In this document: positions 23,309 through 35,561 of the stretch, one piece after another
Position numbering within the stretch: position 1 is the stretch's first letter
How the letters are laid out: each line of letters opens with the position of its first letter
From: Paramecium octaurelia
Taxonomy: Eukaryota; Ciliophora; Oligohymenophorea; Peniculida; Parameciidae
Assembly: GCA_905182995.1 (NCBI GenBank)
Contig: CAJJDP010000014.1
Location: 318,856-382,855 of the forward strand
Direction of reading: 5' to 3'
Length of the DNA: 64,000 nucleotides
Translations under genes and position numbers: made by a program
Notes under the pieces: model-generated
The model's input: the letters and a program-made list of their open reading frames with translations, nothing else
The model's database searches: none
What the model was told of the DNA's origin: nothing

Positions 23309-26300
23309 ATGTTTAAATTTGTAGAATACAAAAACTTTGAGTAATTTCATTAGTTCTTGAATTCTCATCCTTAAGTCACATATCAAGAAATTATTAAACA
23401 TCCTCTATAAGAATTTCAATTTGAAAATGAATTTGTTAATCCTATTATTGTCAAGCAATCTGTCAAGTTGCCCTTTCAAGAATATATAAACATTATGCAT
23501 TGTTCAAATAGATTCGTATATCTAGCCAGTCAAAAAAGAGTCCAAGTCTTTGATATTAGAACTGAAATTAAATTGATTTCGAAACTAGAAATATAAAATT
23601 CCCTTGTAATCTAAGAAACTGAGGATTGCTTGTTCATCGGACAACTAGAATAAATAATATTAATTGAAATCTCAAAGGATTTTTCAATTATTGGTACCTA
23701 TAAATTAGGATAAGTGTAAATTCCTTTTTCATTTCTAAGAGTTATTAATGAATCCTAAAAACAGTTAGATTGGTATGAAATTGTGATTGCTGATCTCAAG
23801 GGCAACTCTTCCAAAATCAAATGCAACATTTTTAAGCTCTTTAATAAGAGGAACGTATAATTTTCAACCTAAGAGTTAACATCAAATGGATCAATTATTG
23901 ATTAAAAACAAAAAAAGTTGTATGATTCAGAATTCAGCATCCTTTATGAGTTATTAGTTTTACAAGGAAGCAATGAAAACTATGCATTTCTATTATATCA
24001 AATGCACAATCGTATTTCAATTATTAGAGTAAGCAAAATTAATAAAGAAACACCAGTTTAATTGTATAATTTATAGAATGATCATATCGATTCTGGTTGG
24101 GCCTGTCTATCAACTTGCTTAGATAATAATAGTTAAATTAGATATTCAATTTGTTGTAGCTATGGGAATGTCATACATTTATTTATGTATGAAATTTTTG
24201 GAGGCTCAATTACAGTTGATGAAATTGGAGTCAAACAATTAGAAAATGAAAGATAAATAAATGGACTGGAATGCTGTGATTCTGATATATTTGTAGTTTT
24301 ATTTGATGATGGCTTTGCACTAGTTCATACAACAGAATTCAAGAAATGTGAAAACAAATTGAACTATTTCAATCAATCATTGAAAATCAAAAAATTCAAC
24401 GGTCATTTCATGCTAGGCTTGACTGAAGACTCTTTTGAATTCATGACTCTATAAGATTGTAGAACTTTATTATAGAATCAAGCAGATCAGTTGGAGTTTA
24501 GAAAAGCTATGTAAAATGCAGTTAGAATTATGAATGGTGATTTATTGATGATTAAGATTGCTCCTTCTGATTAATTATCAGAATTACTCTAAAAATTAGC
24601 CTTTACTGAATGCTTATTTTTGGGCAAATCAAAAAATTTAACAGTCTAATCCTTATCTGAGATTATTAAGTTTTTAATCAAAACTAAACAAGAGCATTAT
24701 TTATTTACTATTATCAGTGATGTCACATCTGATTTGGGATACAAAGATGTCTTTGCTAATACAATAGAATGCTTACTTAGACAGCATTAGATACCTTATA
24801 TACCTGATTAATAACTATATGAATTATGTAAAATGTATTAAAATTAAAAAAATGTTGAGATGATACATCATTTAGTTTGTTCAACTGATTTTAAAAGAAT
24901 ATCAAGTGCTATATTAATTACTTGTTGTGAATAAATGAAAATGTATAATGAGATGATCTATGTTTGTCAAAAGTCTCAAGATTTTGTAACTCCCCTTGTA
25001 AAATTGTTTGGAGGAGATTAATTATAGGAGGAATGCCAAAAATATATATTGAGCATTTTGGAGGGTAAATCATTTGAAGGAAAGAATCTAACCGACGAAT
25101 AGTTTACTATTGCTTTACGTAGTTTAATTTAGTTTCTATTTGTGAGTGAAAACCTATTTAAATTTATTAATAAAGATCCAAAGGGAGCTATAGATATAAT
25201 ATATTAATTTTATATTGGTAAAGCTTAAACTTGCATTGAAAACAGTGGAGCAGAGATTATATTAAAATTGTAAGTTGATGAGACTGAAGGCTCTCTATTT
25301 GATATTGACTAAAATAATTTGCGATGTTCAACCCATAGAATAATGTATCTATCACTTAGAAAATTAGAGTTTCTAAAATCAGATATTTGGATCTCATACT
25401 TAACTGCAAAATTATTAATATAAAAGTTTCCTTTTTCATCTCAAGTAGCGTATGACACAATTTATACGCTTTGTAGAAACTACGAATTTCTTTTATAACT
25501 TAACAATGACATACTATTAGTTAATCAATTTATCATCCGTGTAATGATGTCGAAAAAACTTACAGAACAATAATTGTCAGATCTAGAGTTTTCAGCCTCA
25601 ATTGTTAAAAAGTTCTCTTTGGCTTTAGTGTTCATATATTCTCAATAATAACAATATAATAAGGCTTTTGAAGCTTTTAAGATGGTAAATCCTTAAATTA
25701 GAGAACTAATTTTTCCATGGATTTAGTAATTGGTTGAATTAAGGCCAATGATTTTAAATTCATAAAATGATGAATTTATATTAGAAATTTTGAAATACCT
25801 AATTACAATAGATGAATAATAAACGTATAAATTAATTGAAAAATGTTTTCATCAGAAACACTTTTAGATTTTGAGTTGTTTTTAAAAAGATTTTGAAGAT
25901 TAAAAATACTTTGCTAATTTCATATCCTACTTATTTTAATCTTAAAAAGTGTTTTTAATTAATGACTAAACCAAAATACTTTATCTCAAAAGATTATGTG
26001 AAACTTAGCCTAAATAAGTGTTATCGGCTATTAAAAGCATGAATTTTCCATTGGACGAAGCATTAAAATTGACAAAGGAATTTAAAATCAATTAGGCAGC
26101 TGCTTATATTCATTAAATGAGTGGAGCTATAAAATAAGCATTGGATATATATATCAATTCTTTTTTAAAGAAAATCAAAAATTCTATAGTTCTGCTAATG
26201 AAAAAGTAGACTCTGGATAATAATATCACTGATAAATTAAAATATAAATTAGAAACCATTATTTAAATAATTTTAGAAGATTTAAAATAAAATTAATATA

Positions 26301-27056
26301 ATAATGATGATGATTAGAAATTATGGATGTATTTTGTCGATCTATATATAAATCAAAATAAAATAAGAACATTCATTATGCCAAATATTCCTTAAAGCGT
26401 AAAAGATTTATTGAGTCTTTATTTAAGTGAATATTTAGCAAGAATCAGTGATAGAGTTCAAGTCTCATAAATATTTGATCAATTAAATCTAAACTATCCA
26501 TAATTACCAGTATCTGTATTTAGATAGACTATTTATAGAGTGGTGAGTAAGTTTCATGATGATTTAAGAACATTAAAAGAAACTTCATTAATCTAGAGTA
26601 ATGAGAAATACCAGATTATATAATAATTAAAAGAAATTAATGTAATAATTTATTAAGTTTTAGTAAAGTGCATGGATATGCAATCATATTTGTTAAAGAT
26701 GTTAAAATCATATAGTTGATTCTGAACTTGCTATTGCTTTTACATGTTCTCATGTTTTCCACGATTATTGTGTCTTAAAAGGCATATATAAAATACCATA
26801 TTGTGATACATGCTAAACAGAAACTTCATATAAGAGTAATAATGTGAAATATATAGTCTAAAAGGAGAGAGTTTTGAAATAATATGCAGTCACATAATAA
26901 ATTTCTGAGCCTAAGTTCCTTTAGTAGATGTCTGTGAATAAAATTACTGTTATATCAAATCAACAATAATAGATGTAAACGAGAAAGGATAAAAAACAAT
27001 TGATTAAGAGATTTGATTATGAATTATAGTAAAAGTATGATTATTCTTGGGCTTGA
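23309..27056 (+). CDS. VPS8: VPS8-like CORVET complex subunit with C-terminal RING
   Basis: 1241 residues, one intron found (26642-26663); 23716-23739 is a possible extra 24-nt in-frame intron. The N-terminal third has beta-rich repeats fit for a propeller (for example RFVYLASQKRVQVFDIR), followed by long helical repeats through residue 1110, as in VPS8/VPS41-type tethers. After the intron the C-terminus is a zinc/RING module: ICNHICQRCQNHI, AFTCSHVFHDYCVLKG, YCDTCQTE. The order propeller, helical solenoid, RING is that of VPS8, the Rab5-binding subunit of the CORVET endosome tether. Other RING-ended tethers (VPS11, VPS18, VPS41) are possible; VPS8 is favoured by size and RING spacing. The gene is divergent from the TGS1-like gene across 214 bp. 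Confidence 0.72.
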
Positions 27057-27276
27057 AAACAATAAGAAATGATATTTATACATTTTTATTTTTTAATTAA
27101 ATATAGTCTTAGATTAACTCACATATCAAATTCTTTATTGAAGACAATCTGCAAAACCAACTTAAACTAAATTAAATTTATTATCAACTTAGTGGCATTA
27201 TTAGCTCGTCAGATATTAATTAAGAATATTATTTAGATGCTAAATTAATAATATTATACAATTAAAAATTTAATTA

Positions 27277-27869
27277 ATGATATTAGATTAAGAAAATCTT
27301 ATTATCTTGGCATTTATTGTAGTTTCACTATTTTTTGTCAAAGGCCCCAGCATTTCCTATTATTGGTTTATCATTAATGGAATATGGATTCATATTTATC
27401 TTGATGGATTGGTCGGTTTATGTTAAATGAATAAATGGTATTGAGTATTAGTATTTTGAGGCTCTTTGCTTAGTACAGTTAATTAGATGCTAGATATCCA
27501 GAGAAGGAGCTAACAGTGATAGTTGTGACAGGTATAGAATTAGTATTTATGGGGCCAATGTGCATATGGATTGCAATTAGATAAAGATCTAAGGCAAATC
27601 CTATATTGACAGCAATATTAATTACTTTTGTTTCAGCTGTCTAAATCATGGGAACTGTGATGTTTATAGTCAATGCATGGCTTAGAAACTTTGTAGATGT
27701 ATGCCATGGAAGTTGTTTTTCATTTACATAATCCAATATATTTTATTTTTGGTTTGTGTTTGTAATAGTAAACCAAATTTGGATTGTCGTTCCACTTTAA
27801 TAGATTTTCTTATAGTACAAGGAATTAAAAAATATTCAAGGAGATAAAAACAACAAAAAAGTAAAATGA
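27277..27869 (+). CDS. EBP: Emopamil-binding protein family (sterol isomerase-like)
   Basis: 189 residues after removing intron 27438-27460. Four to five membrane helices with EBP signatures: WFINGIWIHIYLDGLVGL, then ARYPEKELTVIVVTGIEL and VFMGPMCIWIAIRQRS, TAILITFVSAVQIMGTVMF, and FYFWFVFVIVNQIWIVVPL. EBP shifts the sterol double bond from C8 to C7 in the ER. The Glu in VVTGIEL and the Asn/Trp pair in NQIWIVVP match active-site residues of the mammalian enzyme; the helix-1 acid is Asp (YLDG) where EBP has Glu. Length is close to EBP-like proteins. Paramecium is known to need sterol in its diet, so it may modify taken-up sterols; that is inference. It could also be an EBP-like (EBPL) binding protein without activity. 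Confidence 0.82.
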
Positions 27870-28374
27870 ATTTTAATATAAAATAAATATCTAATATGAT
27901 ATTAATTCTAATATTTTATACGGAATTCTTAGATTCGATTGAAGATTATTATTCTTAATATAGATTTAAGATTTTTGTATTGATTATTATAGAGTGTTAG
28001 CAAAAATAGTATTAAATAATTTGTGATTGTCAGATTGGTATGAGTTTCTAAATATAAGTTATGAGGACAAAAGTCAATGAAATTCATTTTCAAAAAGCTA
28101 TTCTTTAATATATCTGAATGTTTTGATTGCTTTTATTTTCAATGGATTGTATGGTCTTAAAAGAATTATTAAATGAAGGCAGATTTTAAATGCAAATTTA
28201 CACCTTTGATTAATTTGATAATAATTGAACTCTCAAAATGGTGTGTTCTAATATTATTTCATTTGATTTAGTTTAACTTATCGGATCAATAAGTGGCTAA
28301 GGCCATTACTCGAATCAAAATTGACAGGGATTCAAATAATAATATTTATAAGTGCTATATATTTACAAAATCAT
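27870..28374. other. Convergent intergenic region, nothing recognised
   Basis: About 505 bp between the EBP stop and the stop of a small minus-strand gene. It is longer than most convergent spacers here, yet I find no protein-like frame, RNA gene or repeat in it. Confidence 0.45.
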
Positions 28375-28797
28375 TCAATGTTATTGTCTATTTTTGATTG
28401 CAGGTTAAGGAATGCAACAGAATTTAAGATTTATCAATGATTTACACAATTATCTTATTTCCTAATTCAAATTTTCTTGTAATAACTCTCGTAAAAATTG
28501 TGCTATGTCTTCATTTTCTTCAAGTTTTGCATCTAGCATTAATCTTAATACTCTGCACTAAAACAATAAATTTATTTAATACTAGTTCTGACTCATTATT
28601 TCTAAGTTTCTTAAGTATATTTAACATATCTAATTCCTTTGCAGGCGTTCTCTTTCTCTTTTCATATATGAAATTAAATTTACCTTAAATTATTCATTTA
28701 AAGCTTTCCTTCTCAAATCATGTCGGAATTGTTCTCTTTTTTTATTGGTTTCTCGTATTACTACTGTCTACTCTTGTTCAACCTAAACTTCATACAT
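28375..28797 (-). CDS. Small charged coiled-coil protein
   Basis: 123 residues after removing introns 28658-28683 and 28558-28582. No family recognised. It is highly charged and almost wholly helical: VVIRETNKKREQFRHDLRRK, then ELDMLNILKKLRNNESELC, then DAKLEENEDIAQFLRELL. The two introns were chosen because together they turn three open frames into one heptad-like helix; reading through the first would give a less coherent Arg/Gln run. The start ATG is the first one in frame, 53 bp from the divergent PX gene, so the two share a very short promoter. A cytoskeletal or ciliary role is possible but not supported beyond composition. Confidence 0.68.
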
Positions 28798-28850
28798 CAA
28801 CTGATAATAAGTACCTCCATTTACTATTAATTAAATAACTCTTATTAATA

Positions 28851-30545
28851 ATGAACAATATTGAAATATTACAGAAACTTTTAATTGAAGAAATCATAAA
28901 TAAACAATACAGTCAAGAAGAGTTTGAGTAGTATGTGCAAGCCTAAGCACCAGAGAAAGGTAATATAGATATTCTGATCATAGATGATCTATCATCGTGG
29001 AATTATGAGGATTTAAAGAAATGCATAGACAATTTTTAATCTCTAAAGAAGAATTAAAAATAACCTTAAAATTAAGAAAAGGAAATATATGGATTCTAAA
29101 ACATTGATGAAAAATTATACTCAGTAATTGTGTCGAATTAACATAAAATCTATATTGTATAAATTCCTAAACTATTTAGGATAATATCTCTTTGGATCCC
29201 TACGAAAAAGTTATTAGATGTTAATAAGAAAAGTATCTCATAGAAAATGATGTTGAGTTATAATTTTAAATTTCACAGTAAACAAAAATGATAATTTAGT
29301 CCCCAGGAAGTAAGAGATTCAGGATTATGGTCTTTTATCACATAAAAAAGTATTGTAGTATTCTAAATTCAAACATTTCCGATGTAATGGAAAGTCTAAA
29401 GAACACTATAAGAATTTGCAGAATTGAGGAATATAATTTGTCAATACTTTCCTGAAAAAATTGTATATGACATTAATCGATTTATTAGATTCCTAGATTT
29501 CCTTACGGAGGACTCACTAAATTAGAGGAAATGCTACCTATGATGGAGGATATTATTCTTTCAATAAAAGTAATTTTTATTAAAATTTAGAATTTACTTT
29601 CAATTTATAACAAAATACCAATAATAAGAACAATATAGCCTTGTTTGTGGTTTGTTAATGAAGTCAATGATCAATTATTATAAAAGAAGCTTAAAGATGA
29701 ATTATAAAAAGAAAAGAGATATAATTTACAACAAAAATAGACTAAGACGGGGGAAATTAAGGTCTCTCTAACTTTTGATGGTTATTAGAAATTCTTAGAT
29801 CAATCATCTTATCCAAAAAATGCTATCAATCTCCTCAACTAAGTAATATGTAATATGAATGAATTCTTTGCCTACCAGAAAAAATCATAAGAATTTTTAG
29901 GAAATGCTGCTTAATGTTTGTTTGAACTCACTAATACTTTACCAAAATATCCTGATTAGAGTGGGCTTATTAATTACATTAATTTGGTTAATGATCATTT
30001 TAATTAAATAATCTATGAGATAGATGATTCTTGTGCTTTACTTGATAATCATTTAAAATTAACATTTGCAAAGTTATTGGGAAGTCATAAATCATACATA
30101 AGATTATGTTAAAATGTTAATGAAATTAGAAATAAATTTGTCTAAGATTACAATAATTTAAATAAGAAAAAAGATGATCTAATTAAAAATAATGAGTTGA
30201 AAATAGTAGTATAAAAAATAATTTAATAAAACAAATTTGATTAATCTGAATTTGATAAATTATCAGCAGATTCTGATTATTTAAAAAGTTTTCTATATGT
30301 TCCAGAAACTTAATAAAATTAACAACTTTAAGATCAATTAGTGTATATGATACAATAATTTTCTAAGGCTATGGATGAGTAATTTAGAGCTGACTTACTT
30401 AAAGTAAATGCAAATTTAGGTGGATTTCTATATGCTAAGCAAAAACTATGCCAAAAATATGTAAGTGTATTTTTAAATCAATTAGACTGAGTAATGGAAA
30501 GAATTAGTTAATAAATATGAGTCGGTAAAAAGCAAATAAGGTTGA
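28851..30545 (+). CDS. PX-domain protein, sorting nexin-like
   Basis: 529 residues after removing introns 29278-29310, 29463-29488, 29570-29590 and 30461-30485; 28960-28983 is a possible further in-frame intron. Residues about 140-230 look like a PX phosphoinositide-binding domain: SIVVFQIQTFPMQWKVQRTL with the strand-loop-helix LQEFAELRNIICQYFPEKII, then IPRFPYGGLTKLEEM, where the Pro-rich loop sits after the helix as in PX folds. The classical RRY/F motif is reduced (VQRTLQEF). The C-terminal 250 residues are a long helical region (BAR-like length), consistent with PX-BAR sorting nexins that tubulate endosomes. The 33-nt intron is at the long end for this genome and carries an in-frame TGA. 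Confidence 0.68.
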
Positions 30546-31076
30546 ATATAAATGTTTTTAAGAAATATAAAATAAAATCTATTATGAAATCTAATGTCAT
30601 TTATTAAATATCATTAATACTTATAATTTTGAAAACCAAAATATTATTTAATGATCCCTTTTATATTTCCTTTTGTTATTGAAAAATACTCTCTTTTTCA
30701 GATCCATAAACTTATTTAAAGGATTTAAATTTTAGAAATTATTTTAGGAAATCTTGCCAAATATTATTTAAATGAATTTCCAAAAGTAAAATAGATATTT
30801 CTGTGGCTACTGTTTTACAAAGCTAGTCTTCTTGGATTATAAATTAATAAGATTGCTATTTAGAATAATGTCATTATAAAGGGTGAAATTCTACACAGTT
30901 CTTATAATATATGACAATTATTCATGAAGTAACCCAGTTCATTTTTTAAAAACAATATGGTTTAATAAATGAATGAGTGAAAGAAAAATTCTAAGTTCTA
31001 GCGTTTTATAAAAAGATTATTTTAACAATTATATTAGAATTAAAATTGCAAGCATTTCTGCATTTTAATAAATATA
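30546..31076. other. Spacer holding one protein-like frame
   Basis: About 530 bp. Most is AT-rich spacer. From 30699 to 30914 (plus strand) an open frame without ATG reads ILEIILGNLAKYYLNEF, then FLWLLFYKASLLGLQ, before TGA. A pyrimidine-rich CAG lies just before it, like a splice acceptor, but no upstream exon was found. It may be a gene remnant or a missed short gene. Confidence 0.35.
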
Positions 31077-31871
31077 ATGGATTAAATATTGATATCTGGA
31101 GTAGCTGGGGGATCTGCTGGAATTTTTACAGACTTTCTTTTCTTTCCTGTAGAAACTATTAGAACAAGAATTCAAGCATCAAACATCAAAATTGATTATT
31201 ATAAATCAGCAGCCAGGATTAATAAATATAGAGGAGTATTATTTTTTTAATAGTTAAAGCTGCTTGCCCAATTGACAGTCTCTTTTCCATCCGCTTTTTT
31301 ATTTTTCTCGACTTATGATACAGCAAAAAAAAACGGATGTTCACATATAGTTGCAGCTGGTTTAGGTGAGTTTGCTGTCGACTTTTTTCGAAACCCATTT
31401 GAAGTAGTGAAAAATTAGATGTAAGTTGGATTAGATCCAAATATTAGAAATACTATAAGATCTATATATTAAATTTAAGGATTTCGAGGTTTTTATGCTG
31501 GGTTTCCTACTTTCATTATGAGAGAAATTCCTTTTAGCGCAATATAATTTCCGTTGTATGAAAAAATGAAAACTCATTTTGGTAATGATGGTGTTGTGGA
31601 TCATGCTCTAAATGGGGCTGTTGCAGGGGGAACCGCGGCATTTTTAACTACACCTTGTGATGTCGTGAAAGCTAAATTAATGACTCAGAGAAACTAATTC
31701 TATGATTCAATTAGTGAATGCATAAAGATCATTTATGAAACAGAAGGAATTTTAGGGTTTTTCAGAGCAGTTCATATCAGAACTATGCAGATATCAACTT
31801 CTGGAATTGTTTTTTTCAGCGCTTATGAAAGATGCAAATTTCATATTTTAGCATATAATGATAAATCATGA
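31077..31871 (+). CDS. Mitochondrial carrier family (SLC25), SAM-carrier-like
   Basis: 258 residues after removing an 18-nt intron (31236-31253). Three SLC25 repeats, each with a Px[DE]xx[KR]xR-type motif: FFPVETIRTRIQA, FRNPFEVVKNQMQ, TTPCDVVKAKLMT. The first motif and the short length point to the S-adenosylmethionine carrier (SLC25A26) type: FTDFLFFPVETIRTRIQAS and FPSAFLFFSTYDTAKK. Six membrane helices are expected in the inner mitochondrial membrane. The short intron is in frame and stop-free; removing it restores YRGLKLLAQLTVSFPSAF, which fits the carrier consensus YxGL...SFPxxAxFF, while keeping it inserts six mostly aromatic residues. Substrate assignment is by motif memory and is tentative. 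Confidence 0.88.
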
Positions 31872-32344
31872 TTCAGATTTCCTATGTTGGTTTTCTAGAT
31901 AATCAACTGGTATCTCCCTTAACTTTTATATTTTTCTTTATTAGTATATAATTAACTCAGAATTATAAAATAGCATAAATGAAGAAATGTCTTAAAATAG
32001 CTATTTTAATTTCTCAATTAATTATATACATTGTGATATAATAAATTTTTTTTTTGAAGAGTCTGAAATTTATTATATGAAAATATGATTATTTTTCTAT
32101 TCAGTCCAAATTATGAGCTTGTAACAAATGCTCAATATAAAATTTGAAGTCTTTTTTGAAACAGATCAATTAAAATGCTGGGATTTTCAGAAATAATTTA
32201 ATGAAAATCCAACTCTTAGACAATCTGATATATGTTATTCAATAGTTTCTATGGCAGTTTTGGAGGGTTTAAGAAGGGAAGTTAGTTACATTGTCTTAAT
32301 AAAATATGTAGTATAACAAAGTTATAATTATTCATATTAATAAA
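31872..32344. other. Spacer with possible upstream exon
   Basis: About 470 bp between two plus-strand genes. A frame from ATG 32129 is open and could join the next gene through a 31-nt GT-AG stretch (about 32286-32316), but that donor begins GTTAG, unusual here, and the added protein has no clear features. I leave it out of the model. Confidence 0.35.
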
Positions 32345-33642
32345 ATGCAATAGAATCCTTTATAGTTATTTTTAAGTATTCTGGCTGCTAGGGAGGAAGT
32401 TATATTTATGATAAGAATAATTGGACATTAGATGCATGAAGATTGTCGTAATAGATTAGGCACTTTGAAGGAGTTATCAGAGGAAATTTATCGAGGAGAA
32501 TAGAAAAGAGAAAACCTTGAGAATTTTCTGTATTAACATTTAGGGGAAGGTTATCGCAAGCTCTTTCTTCCAAAAATTATACAAAAATACACGAAGATAA
32601 CTCAATACTATTTAGTAAAGACATAAGTAAATTATAATATTTTTATATTAGATATACTTTCCTAAATAAGGATAATAATTGTGTTAAGATATTGTCAATT
32701 AGCCAAATCTTAGGGCTACAATTCAACAATTAATGCACGAACCTCTAGTGGGAATTTTGAAATTTATAATCAAAAACCAGCAATAAAAATTAAAACATGA
32801 ACTTTCACATTTGCTAAATTATGAATAGTATATACCAATCTTAAATCAAGAGAAGACCGATGTAATAGAAATGAGAAATTTTACAGTGAGCCATTGATCC
32901 TAGGGGTTTTTGGATTAAGATATCTAAATGATCTTCATCGAAAGTATTGCTATACAGTCAGCAGACATAGTAAAAGAAACGTTTATGATGTGTTAGCTAT
33001 TGATGATAACACAAGGGTCTTGTATCTGCAAGGAGGAGGTAATGTTAATATTCATCGCTTATAGGATTTATTAGTTTAGTGAGTAGTATTACAAAGTTAA
33101 AGGATAAATCAGTTGATAACACTTAATCAGTGTACGTTCCAGTTGAAAGTACTGTAGAAATTATAACTCAAAGATACGAAAAACTGATTAAAGAACTTAT
33201 GGATTAAAATTCCCATGTATAAAAGTCAGTAAATAGATATTATGAATAATACAAACGATATAAATTGAAACCATTGCCAATTAAGAGTTACTCTACACCA
33301 AAATCTAAGGTGCAAGAGATCAAATCATAGCGCTCTAATTAATAGAAGACATTTGAGTCTGGTCCTATGCTTAGTGATATGGGTAGATATTCAGAACCAA
33401 TTAGTAGAAATCCCCTCTTATAAGATTTTAACAACTCAGTTAAATTAAAATATGAAAAATGCAGAACTTAAAAACAGAGTGATATTATTATGAGTGGTTT
33501 TGTTTCTCCTAAACAGACCCTTGTTAGAAAACATAGAAGTGTCAAAAACTATGATGTTGCCTTCTTAAAACCAACTTCTCAGCAGCCCTTTGCTGACTTT
33601 CCTCTCAGAATCATTTCTAATAAGAATAGGAAATAAAATTGA
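32345..33642 (+). CDS. Unknown protein with basic Ser/Pro C-terminus
   Basis: 407 residues after removing introns 32627-32651, 32828-32850 and 33039-33064. No family recognised. The first 190 residues are helical and look globular (NPLQLFLSILAAREEVIFMI, GEGYRKLFLPKIIQKYTKI, RATIQQLMHEPLVGILKFI), a pattern fit for helical-repeat or armadillo-like folds. Residues 190-270 include RYLNDLHRKYCYTVSRHSKR. The rest is basic with SP motifs (YSTPKSKVQEIKS, SGFVSPKQTLVRKH), probably disordered and phosphorylated. An upstream start at 32129 through an extra intron cannot be excluded. Intron 32828-32850 joins two frames precisely and is well supported. Confidence 0.68.
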
Positions 33643-34500
33643 TGATCACATTATACATAAATATATTTATCTCATTTTTATCAATATTTAATTCATCCTT
33701 AAGTAGTATCTTACTGGATTATCTAATACCTATTAAATATTACCACCTCCAAATTCTATTATATTTTTGTTTCTGTAAAAAATATCTGAATATATTTTGA
33801 ATAATTTATAGAAAGTTTATTTATAATTTCACAAATAAATGAATAAATTTATTAACATGGAAAGATGTTAAATACTAGGGTGATTAATATTTAAATAATA
33901 TCTTTAGGATGTCTCAATAAAATTATACAGTAATAATGAAAAAGTCTTGATCATAATGAAAATGAATTCTTAGGGATCGTCCAAAATTATATGAAATAAG
34001 ATATAACTATGCCTTTGCTTATTAAGATACCTTTCCTTAGCCTCTGTAGAAAATAATATAATTAAAATACTCCAATAGTAACCTAAATAAATATAATTTA
34101 AATTGAATATTTTAAAATTACCCATAGGCTGATATTTAAAACTCTTAAATAATATTTAAGGAATCATTTTATTTGTTATGAATAATTGATCTTAATAAGC
34201 AATTAATTATTCGACTATCACTAATTCAATATAAAACATAAATTAAGTATGTTCATCCTTTCTATTTCTCAAATAGTTGTTCATTTCTTAGATCAAAATT
34301 AATGTCTTCTTCTCATTCGATATTTCTGTGATGTCATATAACAAACAAAGTTATTTATTTGACATAAATCAATAAAGTTAAATATTTCTGGCATTTTGTG
34401 TTTTATGAAGCTATAAGGATATGGATTTAGGAATTCTAAAGTCACTCATTCTAATATTATTATCCATAATTAAATAATTACTAATAATCTCAAAAAAGGA
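33643..34500. other. Unresolved region with coding-like fragments
   Basis: About 860 bp in front of the 34501 gene. The first 190 bp are AT-rich spacer. From about 33839 on, several frames look like protein: a stretch DRPKLYEIRYNYAFAYQDTF near 33975-34035, and a frame open from about 33938 to 34362 (HNENEFLGIVQNYM at its start). No set of 18-34-nt introns joins them into one credible model. It may be a gene in decay, or exons with unusual splice sites, or 5' exons of the next gene. Confidence 0.3.
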
Positions 34501-35506
34501 ATGAATTAAACTCACACAAGGTAGAGTCTGCAAAAGATAAAAATTTCCTTCACTTCTGATAACAAAAGGCATTTGAATTTCTTGATTCAAGAAAAAACAT
34601 ATTCAAAAACCCTAAAACCTGTTGCTAATTAGATGAAGGCCTTTTCTTTTAAAAATTTAGATTTAGCCACATCATCAAAGTAATCCAAAATTTCACTGTA
34701 TATATAGTTCTGAGTCTCCCATGAACGAGTCCTTTCAAGATAATAAGAGTTGCTGCTGTTTGGATTGTGGAGCAGTTAGTAGGAAAGCAAAACATTTATA
34801 AAAAAAGTTTATAAACTTCACAACCAAAATGTCAGTACTAAGAAAACAACGATTATAACGGAGATTCATAAATGCAGTTTTCTGTATCATATATCTTTTG
34901 GGGAAGTGGAAAAAAATTAGATAATAAGAGAGAGCAAAAAGATTATTTAGATTTAAAACTAAAGTTTTTGAAAATTAATCTTTTTTTCCTGGACAATAGC
35001 ATCACTACTCTAATCAAATTATATATAGCAATACTTAAATTCCTTATGATGACAAAGTAAATCAGAATCATTAAGTTCAATCAATTCAAGCTTAAATGAT
35101 AGATTAGAAGCACAAATAGAGATAATCAGTAAGACTCTACTTACAATAAAAATTGAATAACAACAAAATAGAATCCTCTGGCACACTACCAACCATTGCC
35201 TATAGCAAATATCATAATTCCCATTCAAGCAAATTTCTTTAGCCAATGAGGATTCTTAAAACTTTAGAAGATGAATAAAAATCCCCTAAAAAAGAGTATA
35301 ATTTACTTAATTATAACTCTTCTCTGATTAATTCTCCTTACCTCTGTCAATTTAGTGGATAGAAAACATAAGACTAATGCTTTTCTTAAGTAAAATCCCC
35401 TCGATCTGTTATTAAGAGTATATCATCAGAAACTTTCTTTCCTTATAGATAGAATATACACAAATCTAGAAAAACCCTTGTTAAGAAATTTAAAATTATA
35501 GATTGA
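34501..35506 (+). CDS. Basic low-complexity protein, unknown
   Basis: 325 residues after removing intron 34680-34707. No family recognised. It is rich in Lys, Ser, Gln and Asn. A Cys cluster, SCCCLDCGAVSRKAKH, sits near residue 85 and could bind metal or be acylated. The C-terminal part is Ser/Pro/Lys-rich (EDEQKSPKKEYNLL, QVKSPRSVIKSISSETFF) and likely disordered. ATG 34501 was chosen as the first in the coding frame; the frame remains open upstream for about 130 bp, so the true start could lie further left. The stop is 55 bp from the convergent IFT74 stop. The central third (residues 110-240) has no hydrophobic core, so a structural or nucleic-acid-binding role is only a guess. Confidence 0.6.
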
Positions 35507-35561
35507 TTACATGTTTATATTAATTTGAATATATATATCTATCCATAATTTATAATTACTT

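Noticed and set aside
32129-32344. ATG-led open frame before the unknown gene at 32345
   Set aside because: It needs a 31-nt intron with a GTTAG donor and adds no recognisable sequence; kept only as an alternative.
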